Assembly (NCBI GenBank): GCA_021234155.1
Contig: JAJEKV010000035.1
Span: 8,241,891-8,305,890, forward strand
Source of the DNA: Isoetes taiwanensis
Taxonomy: Eukaryota; Streptophyta; Lycopodiopsida; Isoetales; Isoetaceae
DNA: 64,000 nt
Reading direction: 5' to 3'
Each line of letters opens with the position of its first letter. Positions within the stretch are counted from its first letter, which is position 1. The translations under genes were made by a program, and so were the position numbers. Below the pieces are notes generated by a model, which made no database searches, was not told the origin of the DNA, and saw only the letters and a program-made list of their open reading frames with translations. Below are positions 1 to 11,205 of this stretch, in pieces.

Positions 1-1143
1 CAGCTGTTGCAACGATTTTGGCCACCATTTCCGCCGATTCAAGCATTCCTATTTAGTCCGAAGCAACAAACCAACCTGCACAAATCGTTTTCAAGCATTC
101 TGATCTGTTATTCCGGAGGCATCTGCATATACAAGATAAGTCAGCAGTTTTTCGATGATGTAAGCAGACGAAGCACATCTAAGCTCATATCCAGTTACCA
201 ATGGGCATCTGGTTGCCATTCAGGATTGTTTCATACACACCGCCTTCTATTTTCAGAAGAACTGGCATCTTCAGCAAGTATCTATGGCAGCGGCACCATA
301 TCCGGACCAGGCATTCAGATTTAGCAACATCCGAAGCTGCCGGAACCGCCTTAGTCTATGTTGGCCCCAAATCAGGCCGCCATCCCAGACGAATCAAGAA
401 AAAATGTTGTTCCAGCAAATCCGGCAGCCGTTTCTGGCATTCTTTTCATGTCTGCATCGCATACCCTAATCTACTAGGGTTTTTTCAGCTTAACAGCTCA
501 GATTTCGCCGCGCTGTGGCTCACCTGCTTTTGCACTTTTTAGGTCATCCTCTTTTCACGCCGTGCCCTATTCACGTGTGGGAAACCCACGCTGCTCATTC
601 ACTTTTTCCTGATTGTACCCACGGGCCACGCCCACGCCAATATTGCTGGCTGATAACCGCTCACGCTCACGCCCACGCCAAGTCCACGCTCCACCCACGC
701 TTTGTGCTCCAAATCCACGCTTTGCAACATATTGTCACGCCAAGTCCACCTCCACCCACGCTTTGTGCTCCAGATCCACGCTCTGCAAAATATTGTCACG
801 CATAGCCACGCTTTTTTATGGCTGATCACGGGGGAAGTTTTTTTGGTGCTTACATTTTTGAAGACCCCCTAATTATTTTTTCAAGTGAACTTTTGGGCAC
901 TATATGATAAAATAGACTTACCCATAATATAAGGGGATGGTTTTTATGTTTTTGGCCCATGTTCCATGTTCTCCATCGACATTCATTCGGATCTTATTCG
1001 TCCTCAACGCAATCATGAAGATCTTTTACGGCGACACCACCCAACCATTACCATCCTTTTCGCCCCTAAAACTTTTTGGCACCATATTGTAATTGTCGGA
1101 CTTTTCGTATAAAAGTCTGTACATGTTTTTGTGCTAAAAAACT
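1..1143 (+). mobile_element. LTR retrotransposon, 3' internal remnant
   Basis: This stretch lies directly upstream of a polypurine tract and an LTR, so it should be the 3' internal part of an LTR retrotransposon whose 5' half is outside the window. Short open frames near the start (to about 540) have no motif I recognise. No integrase, reverse transcriptase or RNase H signature is visible. It is either the untranslated 3' region or a decayed end. The assignment is an inference from the adjacent tract and LTR. Confidence 0.5.
678..802. repeat. 61-bp tandem repeat, about two copies
   Basis: The unit contains CCACCCACGCTTTGTGCTCC, then a CCACGC motif, then an ATATTGTCACGC ending. It starts again 61 bp later with a few substitutions. 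The surrounding 560-810 stretch is unusually rich in CCACGC and TCACGC pentamers. It sits inside the 3' part of the LTR retrotransposon remnant and is probably an internal minisatellite of that element. Confidence 0.7.
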
Positions 1144-1158
1144 TTTAGGGGGAGGCAG
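1144..1158 (+). promoter_or_regulatory. Polypurine tract of LTR retrotransposon
   Basis: A purine-rich run TTTTAGGGGGAGGCAG ends exactly where a TGTTA-type LTR terminus begins. In LTR retrotransposons this tract primes plus-strand DNA synthesis, so it marks the 3' end of the internal region. The position fits the family rule exactly. Confidence 0.7.
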
Positions 1159-1496
1159 TGTTAACCACCCAGTGGTTAACATTGTGCATGCACATGTTAG
1201 GTGTCAGTGGTGGCAGACTGACACTTGGCATGCTTAGGTTAACTTAAGTGTATGGCTTAGATTAGTTAGATGTACGGCTCAGATTTGTGGTCTACACTAT
1301 ATTAGACCGGAGCCTCTTCAGATGTACTCAGGTTTATCTCAAATTTGGAGAGCCTCATTTGGCCACGTTCCCATCATTCTTTGTACATATTTCTTTGTCT
1401 TGTTCTTGTTTTGTGATCATGAGCATGGCAGCCTTGTAGCATCCGGCAGTCATAGACTGCTGCTGCAAGGTGGATGCCAAGAACTCACAACTAACA
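1159..1496 (+). repeat. 3' LTR, about 338 bp
   Basis: The LTR starts TGTTAACCAC directly after the polypurine tract and is inferred to end at CAACTAACA (TAACA being the inverted match of TGTTA). The left end is itself a hairpin: TGTTAACCAC, a 3-nt CCA loop, then GTGGTTAACA. The right boundary is inferred from the inverted terminus because the partner LTR is outside the window. The bases after it (CATGG) would be the target duplication if the boundary is right. Confidence 0.6.
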
Positions 1497-1634
1497 CATG
1501 GTATTTTTTTCAATAAGACCATACAACCTATATAAGGAAGGAAGGAAAGTTCTTTTATCGTCCGCGGAGGAAGAGATCCATATATATGTCATTTATTACA
1601 TTTTGAACCATTTTAAAGGCATATTTGGGGAAAA

Positions 1635-1912
1635 GTAGTGTCTCTTTCCCAGAAGAAGATATTGATAGCCTACGAGTGTTCCTCCCTTGACTCAGAAATG
1701 ATGGAACGCATCTGGATTCAGTATCTTCGAATTGATTCTTATCATTAGTCTCCTATTCTGGAGTAAGTACATTGTGCTCCAGGCTCGTGCTCCTGTGGCA
1801 TCTTTTTGTGCTTACACAGTTAGATGAGACATGTAAATTTTGTACTTTTTATCTGATTAATAAACTTTTTGGCTTTCGTCCTTCAAAAAAAAAAAAGGTA
1901 GTGTCTCTTTCC
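1635..1912 (+). mobile_element. Short retroposed insertion with poly(A) and 15-bp target duplications
   Basis: The 15-mer GTAGTGTCTCTTTCC occurs at 1,635-1,649 and again, perfectly, at 1,898-1,912. Between the two lies about 248 bp (1,650-1,897) ending with an AATAAA-like signal region and a run of 12 A. This is the signature of target-primed insertion by LINE machinery: a SINE, a 5'-truncated LINE tail or a processed transcript. No open frame of note is present and no tRNA-like A/B box promoter was convincingly identified, so the class stays open. Confidence 0.8.
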
Positions 1913-3340
1913 ATGAATTAAAGAAGCATATATTAAATGTTATGTGGTCTATTTATATATTGTCATGGCTAAACTTCACAACATCCACTTGAATTCATCA
2001 ATAAACATCACTAGCTTAATTATTATGGAGTTTTGAACCTATAATTATGGAGTTGACCCAACTTTTTATGCTCTAATGTGTTAATCCGGCTGTTGTACAT
2101 CATGTTTGAATTCCAAAAATTGCATGGTTACACCCTAGTTATACTATATGTAAGTTGATAAGGTTATGTTCTATGTAGATATAAATAGAACGCATCATTT
2201 ATTGCCCACATGGCATTATGGATGGTTGTTATTGGAGCATTTTAACATATACTTTTGTCCGTCAGTGCAGATAGTAGATTCTTTTAGTAAATATTAAGGT
2301 TAACATGACTTATTTAAACTCCAAAAAATCATGAAACTATAGCTCATATAGTTAGCAACTCATGGCCACAAGAATTAAATCAAAACTTGTTATAATGGAG
2401 AGAGTAACAATTCTTAAACCTCAAGCAGCTTTTTTGACCAAAATAGGGTTTGGCGGCTTCCACCGATTTCAAATGATAGCAAGAAAATATGGGAACATAA
2501 AACTCAATGTATTCTATGATAAATAGGCAAATACCTCCAACTTTAGCAAGGTTTAGGTCACTTTATGCTAGAAATATCGAAGAAGGCAGTTTTGGACTGG
2601 TGTGGAAACTGCCAAATTCTCCAATGTTTGAGCAATCACCACAAGGTATAGGTGACCCCATTGGTCTTGAAATTCTTAGAGGTCGTTAAGAAATAAGCGA
2701 AGACTCAAATGACAGTGGTATATTATAAAATTGAAATTTCTTTCGTGATTTACGTGGGTTTAAGTGGCAGAGGTCATGTGGGCCAGTTCTGGTCCATGGA
2801 TCAGGAATGGTTCCAGGGACAGGTCTAGTGTTAATAAGGTTGTAGTAATGGCATGTGTAATTGAAATTAGTTAATTTGGCCGAAAAGTGACTGTTTTGAG
2901 CCCCACCCCTCACAGAGTGCGTCAGGGCCCTTTTCAAAAGTTTTGAAAGTGCCTCTCACACATTGTGTGAGTGTTTGGCCACTGATCTATGCCTAGAAGT
3001 ATTCAAATCTAAAAACTAAGTGCGCAGACCGCCTTAACTCGGAGAGATAAGTAGGATTCTACCCTTATATCATAATTTTAGACCCATCTAAGACACAAAT
3101 AGGAGGCCACCTCTCACAAACTGCGCCAGGACCCTTTTCAAAAGTTTTAAAAGTGCCTCTCGCGCACTGTGTGAGTGGTCAGAGTAAATTAACCCTAATT
3201 CATACAGCTACCTCCAAATTAGATGAAATTGGTTGCAATAGGATCATTAGGATGTACTTTTAACCTAGATTACCTATTAACTGCTTAGGACCTTAAAGTG
3301 ATAGACATTTTCAAACCTTAAAAATTTCTCAAATTAGGGT
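1913..3340. other. AT-rich stretch without recognised genes; contains a duplicated block
   Basis: No coding signal stands out. A block of about 75 bp is present twice (2,899-2,975 and 3,106-3,180): CCCTTTTCAAAAGTTTT, then AAAGTGCCTCTC, then TGTGTGAGTG. The first copy contains CTCACACA-T-TGTGTGAG, an inverted repeat with a 1-nt centre. The stretch lies just upstream of a TATA-like box and the Ty3-type element, so it may be decayed LTR or leader of that element. Confidence 0.45.
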
Positions 3341-3347
3341 TTTTTAC

Positions 3348-3356
3348 CTATAAATA
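3348..3356 (+). promoter_or_regulatory. TATA-like box upstream of the Ty3-type element
   Basis: CTATAAATA is followed about 30 bp later by a pyrimidine-rich CATCCTACTCTATCACTTCTC leader, a layout like a plant core promoter. It lies 135 bp upstream of the first open frame of the Ty3-type element and may be the LTR promoter of that element. Confidence 0.4.
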
Positions 3357-3490
3357 TGACCACCACCCTCGTTTGCATCCTACTCTATCACTTCTCATTC
3401 CAAGGTGATTTTTCAGCTCCTAGATGCACTTATACATCTGTTTGATAACCCCATCTGCACCAGCACTATGGCCACTTCTTCATTCAGGCG

Positions 3491-4994
3491 ATGGTACAAC
3501 GCCATTATCATGTGGTTGAGGCTAACATCAACTCGATCTTCACTATTTTCCAAAAGGAAATCGATGTGGATGCCACCATAAACGCCACACCCTTTTACCA
3601 AGAGATCATGACTGAGTTCCATGCCAAGGTAGGACCTTTCCTAGTAGAACTCCCCCCATGCATAGCTACTTTGCACCTAGAACAGCCCTCCGTGCAGCAC
3701 TGAATGATGTCCCAAACATAGACAAGTATTTAGAAAATAGAGCTGCTCGCATGCCAGATTACATGACTATATCCATAAGTGGGAAGAGGTATTTGTCTTA
3801 TACTGCTGTTGTAGCCATCTTTTTGTCCCATAGAGCCCAAATCCAGAGAGGTGAACCCTCCATTCAGCCTCTAGATATTGAACCCCTAGCCACAGAAGCA
3901 GAGGAGCAAATGCTCCTGGAGTATGAAGGGTCGGATCAGGAGGAAGATGCAGAGGAAGGACAGGGTTACGATGTTGAAGACATCATCGACGTCGACCCCA
4001 TGCAAGAAAAGCAACAAGCAAAAGAAGTCCTTCAAGGCTTCGACGAAGGTTTGAGGGTAACGAGGACGGCTCCTCCACTTGGGTTAGGCATCCAGTCTAA
4101 CCCCAGTCATCATCCAAGAAGAGGAGTACCAGATGCTGCACAACATAAAGAACCTCCCGGAGTGCAGAGACAGAGGCTATAGGGTGGACGAGCTCCTACA
4201 CCTTCTATGACCACAGCCCGATCTCGATGATTTCATCGACCGGGAGACACAGGACTTCCCCATCAGCATTCAAGAGGCCCACACTTACATTGGCCAGTCA
4301 TCATTAGACATTTAAGCTTACACCAGCATTCGATAGATGATGACACAACAAGAGCTATCCTCTAAGGAGGAATTTATAGCCATCCAGGAGCGGATGGACA
4401 TCAGGGGAAAGACAACAAGCGCACTCCTGCCCAACACCTCATCAGTAGCACCAACCGGGTTAGAAAGAGGCGGCATCAACTTGACCTCTTCCAGGTCCAT
4501 GTTTGCAGGACCTGATAGCAATACCAGTGGACGAGTACTCTGGAAGACACAAGACCAGGATCAGAACCGGAGAAGAGGCAGTAGAGGGAGGACACGACAA
4601 AGCACTCAGGTTTTAGCTTCCACTCCTCACCGATGGAAGGATAGCGGTCATACACTGCCAATTTAGCCCATGGGGAGAAGAAGGAGTGTTCATGGTGATT
4701 GCCCTCCCAGGATTTGGTAGGCATGCTCGGATGCCTCCAAACATTGACCATGTCATCCTGATCAAGATGTCAATAGCTTTGAGCGTCTTCGACTTCGCAG
4801 TCCCATATAGACGACAGGGCAAGCTGGCTGTCACTGTGGCCTACACGTCAGATAGAAGGGTTGAAGACCTGGTAGCGGCACTTCAAGGTGGTACGCCCAC
4901 CAACACTCTTAGAAACTTGGGGCGAACAGTCGGCACAGCCCAAGTGAAGAAATTCTTGGACGACAACCTGTCATATCGAAGATTTCAAAAATAG
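3491..4994 (+). pseudogene. Decayed gag-like region upstream of Ty3-type pol
   Basis: Several overlapping plus-strand frames fill this interval (3,491-3,703; 3,658-4,182; 4,337-4,666; 4,686-4,994) in different phases, as expected for one ancestral gene broken by frameshifts. The second frame has a long acidic tract (EGSDQEEDAEEGQ, residues about 90-102). I do not see a CCHC zinc knuckle or a firm capsid motif, so calling it gag rests on its position between a promoter-like site and a Ty3-type pol. It could also be an unrelated plant gene relic. From 4,995 to about 5,290 the sequence is AT-rich and without coding signal. Confidence 0.4.
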
Positions 4995-5289
4995 ATTAAA
5001 CTTTTTTTCTATCTCTATCATTGATTGTAAGATATAGGTTATGGTATTATGTATGTTCTTGGATATATTTTGTCCCCACAACTATATCATCAAATAAACC
5101 AATACAATAACAAACAAAAGCTAATCATAAGAATGCAATCTAATGTGTATGCAGCTAAAGCACCCATAATTTTGCTTTGCCAAGGATGGTAGAGATGTTG
5201 AAGCTGAAGCCTTTGAAGTCCAAGCCTAGGCCTGTTGTGTTGAGAAGTGGGGCAATCTGTCACTCAACGTTGGAATGAGAGCAGAAGTG

Positions 5290-7014
5290 ATGACATTGGC
5301 AAGTACTTGATCATAGGCATGGAATACCTTGGCCTGGCTGGAGCTATATGATTGATTGTGGGAAGCGGAAAGTCGCCTTAACGATGCCAGATGGCAAGAT
5401 CATTGAGATAACATGTGAAGAGGTCATCCCAATCATATAATGCATGCCTAGTAAGAAGTTACTTAGATGCATAAAGAAGGAGAAAGTCCTATGTCTTTAA
5501 GCTCGAAGTTGACAAGCCGAAAACAGAGGAAGACATGGAGGCCAAAGCATTGAGCTAGCTGCCAAAGCCAATAGGCAAGCTAGTGAAAGAATTCTATGAT
5601 TTGTACCCAGATGAGATCAAGCAACTTCCACCTTACAGAGGAGTCGAGTATGAGATAGCACTTGAGCTAGGGACGAAGCCAACAAGTAAGGCACCCTACA
5701 GAATGTCACCTCAAGAGTTGACGGAATTGAAGAAGCAATTGTAGGAGTTGCTAGACCTAGGGTTTATAAAACCTAGCATCTCTTCATTTGGAGCGTCAAA
5801 TTCTTTTTGTGAAGAAGAAAGATGAAAGTCTCAGAATGTGCATTGACTATCATCAATTGAACAAGCACACCATAAAGAACAAGGATGTGCTACCTCATTC
5901 AGATGATTTTATGGATCAGCTGCAGGGCGCGAAGGTTTTCTCCAAGATAGACTTGAGGTCAGGAACCATCAGACCAGAATCAAGGAAGGAGACATCCATA
6001 AGACTGCATTCAGGACGAGATATGGCCATTATGAGTTCGCAGTGATGCCATTTGGATTGTCCAACGCTCCAGCAACTTTCATGAGGCTCATGAACGACGT
6101 TTCTGCGAGTCTTAGGCATATTCATCATAGTTTTCTTTGATGACATTCTAGTCTACAACAAATCTTTGGAGGAGCATGCCCAACACTTGAGGAAAGTACT
6201 CGAAAAGTTGAGGAGGCATCAGCTTTATACGAAGTTATCTAAGTGCCACTTCGCAACAGAAAGGATAGAGTACTTGGAGCATGTGATCACAGCGGAAGGA
6301 ATTTCCACCGACCCTGCGAAGAATGAAGCGGTAATTGATTGGCCGGCGCTGAAGAATATCCAAGAAGTGAGAAGCTTCCTCGGCTTAGCAGGGTATTACA
6401 GAAAGTTCGGCAAAAACTTTGCAAAGGTAGCAGCACCGCTAACGGACCTCATTAAAGCGGAAAAGATAAAAGATTGGGTGAGTCATTAGCAAAGGAAGGC
6501 CCATGCATCGTTTGAGACGTTGAAGGAAGCTTTAATGACTGCCCCAGTCTTAGTATTGCCCGACCTAGAGAAAGATAAGTTGGTGGCAACATATGCTAGC
6601 AAGATTGCAACATGAGCGGTCTTAATGTAGGAGGAGAGGGTGGTAGCATGTGATTCAAGGAAGATGAACGACGTCGAAACGTGTTACCCAACCCACGACC
6701 AGGAGTTGCTAGCAGTAGTGAGAGCATTGAGAATATGGAGGCATTATCTATTGGGAAGGAAGTTCCAATTAGATATGGACCATCAAAGTCTACAATATGT
6801 CTTCACCCAACCACATCTCAACTTGAGGCAAAGGAGATGGATGGAGTTCCTAGAGGAGTACGACTTTGTCATCATGTACAAGCCAAGCAAGCTCAATGTG
6901 GCTGCAGATGCGCTCTCAAGCCATCCCTTGACGACGAGAGTCCATTGCAATGCCATATCAACACTCACCAGTCAGTTTGGCAAGAAGATAGAAGAAATGT
7001 TGCCAACAGACTGA
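5290..7014 (+). pseudogene. Ty3/gypsy pol remnant (protease linker, reverse transcriptase, RNase H)
   Basis: Reading across frames gives the usual order of a Ty3/gypsy polyprotein: a linker with IIGMEYL and TMPDGKIIEITCEEV, then reverse transcriptase with [50 protein letters not shown] (about 6,040) and the catalytic box FFDDILVYN (about 6,137; usual form YVDD or FIDD), then SFLGLAGYYRKF and RNase H with THDQELLAVVRALRIWRHYLLG (about 6,700). Frameshifts near 5,800, 5,980 and 6,110 and stops at 6,487, 6,613 and 6,628 break it. It ends at a TGA at 7,012 before an integrase is reached. Family assignment is firm; it cannot make an active enzyme. Confidence 0.9.
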
Positions 7015-7167
7015 GACTTCAAGGAAGCATGGGCAAGCTTTTCTAAAGAGGCAAGAACATACAAAGAGAGGGAAACCTTCAAGCATTTTAAGAAGGAAGG
7101 CATAGTGAGCTCACCTAATTCTTTCTTGATACCACATAAATCTTTGTAGCTCCACCAAAAATATGCT

Positions 7168-8106
7168 TCAACTTCTTGAAAAGCAGGACAACTTTTTCTC
7201 GAAAAGATGGAGACCAGCTGCAAGCCGAATGGGTTGATTTTGGCCTAAGTCAAGGATCTCCACCTCAGAAGTTTGGATATGCAGAATAACCTCTGCATCA
7301 ATAACCTGATGGGCCAGAGGTTGCAACAGAACTGGTGGCGATGCACCAGTAGTGGTGAAGAACAGAGGCATCTGTGTTGGATCAACCAAAGGTTTGCTTA
7401 TGACAGTTGCATTATCTTCAGGAAAAATAGCTTGCTCTGGCTCTTCGAGAGAAGGCACGAGGTTAACCTGATTACAAGACATTGGATAAGGATCAAGTAA
7501 GCTGGCGATCGCATGATCTTGATCCAGGTTCATGTCACCCCAAGGATCAACATATTCAATATAAGCCAACAATGGCAATTCGATAGCAGGATCTTGTACT
7601 TGATAGATATTGTGAACTTCATCAGTGTCACTGTCAGACAAGGACGGTTCAACTTCTTTCACACAATGAGTTGCCCAGTTTCGAGATCCATAATGCCATT
7701 CAAATGGCCATCAGTGATAACCAATTGATCAGTAGCCCAATAGTGGATACTCTTAGCTTTTGAAGGAAAAGACGACCAACATGCATTTCATAATCACCAG
7801 GATATTCTCCTGCTCTCCAAACACCGAATTCTAGTGGAAACTTTAGACGCCAATGCTAATGATCAGCTAAGGGGTGATACCTTATGGACGCATGATGTGA
7901 CTCTTGGCAAGTTTGATATCATAAGGAGCACGATAGTTGATCTCTAATTGGTGCTGAAGTTTATCCATGATGAGATTAACTGCACTACCTCCATTAATCT
8001 GCATGTGGTTAACTTGCTCGTTTCCCACAATAGCATGAACAGTGGGTGTGGAAGTGGCCACGTGGAAGGCTCCCACGAGAACAGTAGGCAAAGGTAATTG
8101 TTCCAA
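7168..8106 (-). pseudogene. Retroviral-like aspartic protease region of a minus-strand Ty3-type element
   Basis: The frame from 8,106 to 7,882 reads VHAIVGNEQVNHMQINGGSAVNLIMDKLQ, which matches the active-site region of retropepsins in plant Ty3-type elements (usual DGGS or DSGA with hydrophobic flanks). Here the catalytic Asp is Asn (NGGS), so even an intact copy would be dead. The following frame (7,662-7,168) is acidic and low in motifs, typical of the spacer before reverse transcriptase. The expected RT is not there: the sequence runs into the end of the oppositely oriented pol at 7,014. The element was therefore truncated or rearranged at about 7,015-7,170. Confidence 0.65.
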
Positions 8107-10637
8107 AGAGCATGATAAAGTTTGAAGATTGTGGATAAACTGAGAGGAATCTCAATTTTTGCAAGTTTGTCCGATAGTTCTAAGGGGATACTTGGCACGG
8201 AACTGATCGTATCCACAAAGACAGGCCTCCGTAGGTAAAGAAGCGGCGACTTCTTTTAAGAGCTCAACTTTAGCAGCAATATTGGGATATGTTTGATTGC
8301 GTGGTTGCGGCGTGGAGGGAGAAGGATCAACCCCTCGTTCTGAGCACAGGTTATAGCATGAACATTTGCAAGTGTATGGCCTTCAGCTACTTGCATAAGG
8401 GGAAGAATACCCCGACGAACTTTGGACATGACATGAGGCATGATATTTTCAAGATCAGATGCTAAATGAACCATTTTGTGGTAGAGTACACAGGGATAGT
8501 GTCAATCGCATTGGCAAGTTGTGTTCTTGAGGTGTGAGCTGATAAGGATGAGTACCACATGCTTGTCGTGACATCAATCCAACCCAATTTCAGTATTGAA
8601 CGAGAGGGTTTAAGGTCTGATAAATTTTTTCTTGAGCCTGTTGATCCAAAGTAGGGGCACATGGCAGTTTCTTCAGCTTGGGTCGGGGACACTCTTTATT
8701 AGTGGCCACCCATACAGAAGTTGTCTGGTTGCTACCAAGTAACTGGACTTGAACTTGAGGAAGTCGAGGGCACGTCGTAGTGGTGTGTCCCCATTCCCTA
8801 CAATGATAGCATTGAGTGTTAGTAGGATCAAAAGGTTGACGTGAAGACTGGCCATGCTGCTGCTGGGGTTGTTGAGATGTAGTTTGGGGCTGGAAGACCA
8901 ACATCTGGTGGAAGGGCGTGGGGTTAGCACGCATGCATTCTTCCGTGGTGTGATTGCACATATTGCACCGTTTGCAATGAGGCAGGTCATTAGTAGAATT
9001 ACACTTATTATCAAGGTGGCCCTGATACCTACAAATATAGCACCAGATTGGACTGTGTTGCAGTGATTGAGACTATTGAGGAGCCACAGAGGTGTGAGGA
9101 ACCATAATAGGTGTAAAAGGGAGGTCCGTCAAGGGAACACCTCTGGAAGACATGTTTATCGAATGATTCACCAATTCGATGGCATGAGTCAAAGACTTGG
9201 ATCACAAATATTCTATCATAAGACGAATAGTTGGAAGCAGCCCTTGTAGGAAGCATACTAAAATCCAGTTTTGCATGGGATATTCTTTGAGTTTGTTGAC
9301 ACGAACCCGGGCAGCAAAGTCTTTCGCAAACTCCACGACCTTTTGTTGAAGGTCATTGAGTTGTTTCAAAAGATCTTGAACATCATCATCTAAAGAACCA
9401 TAGTGGGCCAGGAAGGCTGCTTTCATATCCTGCCAACTTTGTCTCTAATGGCTTTTATTTGCCATGAGCCATTGGTGCGGTGCTCCATACAACGTGATGG
9501 AAAAAATATGAAACTTGATATGCAGTTGGAATGGCCATTAAGAATTGCGCTGGTTGGTTAATCGTCACATGTGCGAGCCTCAAATTCTTCTATATGTACC
9601 TGAGCACTTTGATGGGCTTGTCTTAGCATTTCCAAAGATCGGATAGGGGAGTTCCAAATTTAGGCAAGTATCAGAGACGGAAATAACATTAGGACGGGAT
9701 ATATGTTGACGTTGAGGCATTGGGACTTGAGGATGTAGAGTTGCCTGGGGACAGAAGGGGCCTCCCATGGCTACTGTAGGCGGCATCACAGAGAAGCTTG
9801 GGGGTTCAGTGGTAGTAGGAAGCATGTTGTCTTGAAGAGAGGCAACATGGCCTCCGTCATGAGGTCACCAATGTTATAAACATTAACATGGGATTGAAAA
9901 GAGGGGGAAGATGGAAACTCATTGACATAGGTGGGACCAAAGGAGAGCTGAGAATCGCATAGGCCCTGTTGCGACAAAGAGGGTCGTGAAGGGCAGGGGT
10001 CAACATGGGTGGAGCATATGGACATAAGTATTTTTCGGAGTGTGAAAATATGGTGGAGTCTGTTGAACAAGGTTTCGGTGAGGCGACTATAGTTGAAAAC
10101 AATTTCGACAATGCGTAGGGGATCCTGGATGACAAGAAACCCGAGGTGTGGTGGGTGTCGAATGAGCGCGTGAACGTGAACGATCACCTTCAGTATCATA
10201 ATCTCCATAATAGGAGTCATGAATAGCATCCCGACATTGCTTTCTGGCCAAGCGAGTGACACTTTGACTGAGAAGCTCTTCTTGAGTAAAAGTCTAAAAA
10301 TACGTCCTAGAAAAAAAAGAACTAAAGCCCGATAATCGGTGTCAGTGTTTAGGGACCATATTCGGGAGAGCCTGCACAAAGATCCTCACTGAGGATCTTG
10401 ATGTGAAACAAGCAAGTCCTCAACAATGAGTGCCATGTGAGATTTAGAAACAACAAGAAGCCAGGAAACAAATGAACAAAAGAAGGAAATAGAAGAAAAT
10501 AAGTCAAGACAAGAAAACGCTTTTGGAGAGTACATGAGATCTCCAAAACAAGGAGGTGAGACAATAAAATACCATGACTTGTCTAATCTTTTAAGTCTAA
10601 GATTATGATATAAATAATACAATGACCTTAGATCCAA
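8107..10637 (-). pseudogene. gag of a minus-strand Ty3-type element, three zinc knuckles
   Basis: Read 5' to 3' on the minus strand: a proline/glutamine-rich start (frame 9,825-9,580), a capsid segment KFHIFSITLYGAPHQWLMAN (about 9,500) followed by MKAAFLAHYGSLDDDVQDLLKQLNDL (9,426-9,202), matching the Retrotrans_gag pattern, then nucleocapsid. Three CX2CX4HX4C knuckles follow: CYICRYQGHLDNKC (about 9,030), CKRCNMCNHTTEEC (about 8,960) and CYHCREWGHTTTTC (about 8,800), the last two separated by a Gln-rich linker. Most plant Ty3 gags have one or two knuckles. Frame changes and stops occur throughout, so it is a relic. The stretch above 9,830 has only short frames (10,379-9,786 being the longest) and may be leader. 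Confidence 0.75.
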
Positions 10638-11170
10638 AATAGCAAAAGATTATCGTCTCAAGTCTTTGATTACCTAATCCCAAATTCTCTGCGGACCGCA
10701 CGGGTAACTCTGCCATAATATCTGGAACCATTCGATCATAAATATTTTCAATGGCTTTAAAAAGTATTATAGTTTACTTATCAATAAAATACATCCATTC
10801 TTTTCTTATTTCATATGCCACGTCACATGCAACGTTTTGTACTTTTTAATTTTCCCGATTTATTTTATTTTATTTCTATTGTTAATATTATTTGATTAAA
10901 TTCACGCACATGTGATGTCCAATTAACGTCGTCTGCGAGGTCAGACTCGCGGATGACGTCTGGGTCATGTAAGCCATGTATGGGTCACATGTCAATCTGT
11001 GTACATTGTAGGCGACGTCTAGATCATGTCTAATACACGTGGCACGCGATGTGTCTCCAACGACGTCCAGGACACATTGCCAAACGTCGCACAGACATGA
11101 CCTAGACATTGTTGTATACGTCACTAGTTGATCTTTTTTGTTGTTGAGATAGTTGTTGTTTTCAAATGTA
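10638..11170. other. No gene seen; ACGTC-rich patch
   Basis: AT-rich sequence up to about 10,900, then a 190-bp patch (10,925-11,115) in which the ACGTC/GACGT core occurs at least six times. ACGT cores are binding sites for plant bZIP proteins, but this could equally be mobile-element leader DNA. No open frame is convincing. Confidence 0.4.
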
Positions 11171-11205
11171 GTAGTTGTTTTTATGCCTGGTCTTCCTTAG
11201 TTGTT

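Noticed and set aside
1497-1512. CATGGTATTTTTTT after the LTR as a primer binding site
   Set aside because: Only TGGTAT matches; the following run of T does not fit any tRNA 3' end, and the polypurine tract shows that this is a 3' LTR.
3348-7014. Endogenous plant pararetrovirus (caulimovirus-type) because of the TATA box plus short leader and RT/RNase H
   Set aside because: RT motifs ([36 protein letters not shown]) and the RNase H style are those of Ty3/gypsy elements; no movement protein or coat zinc-finger typical of caulimoviruses was seen.
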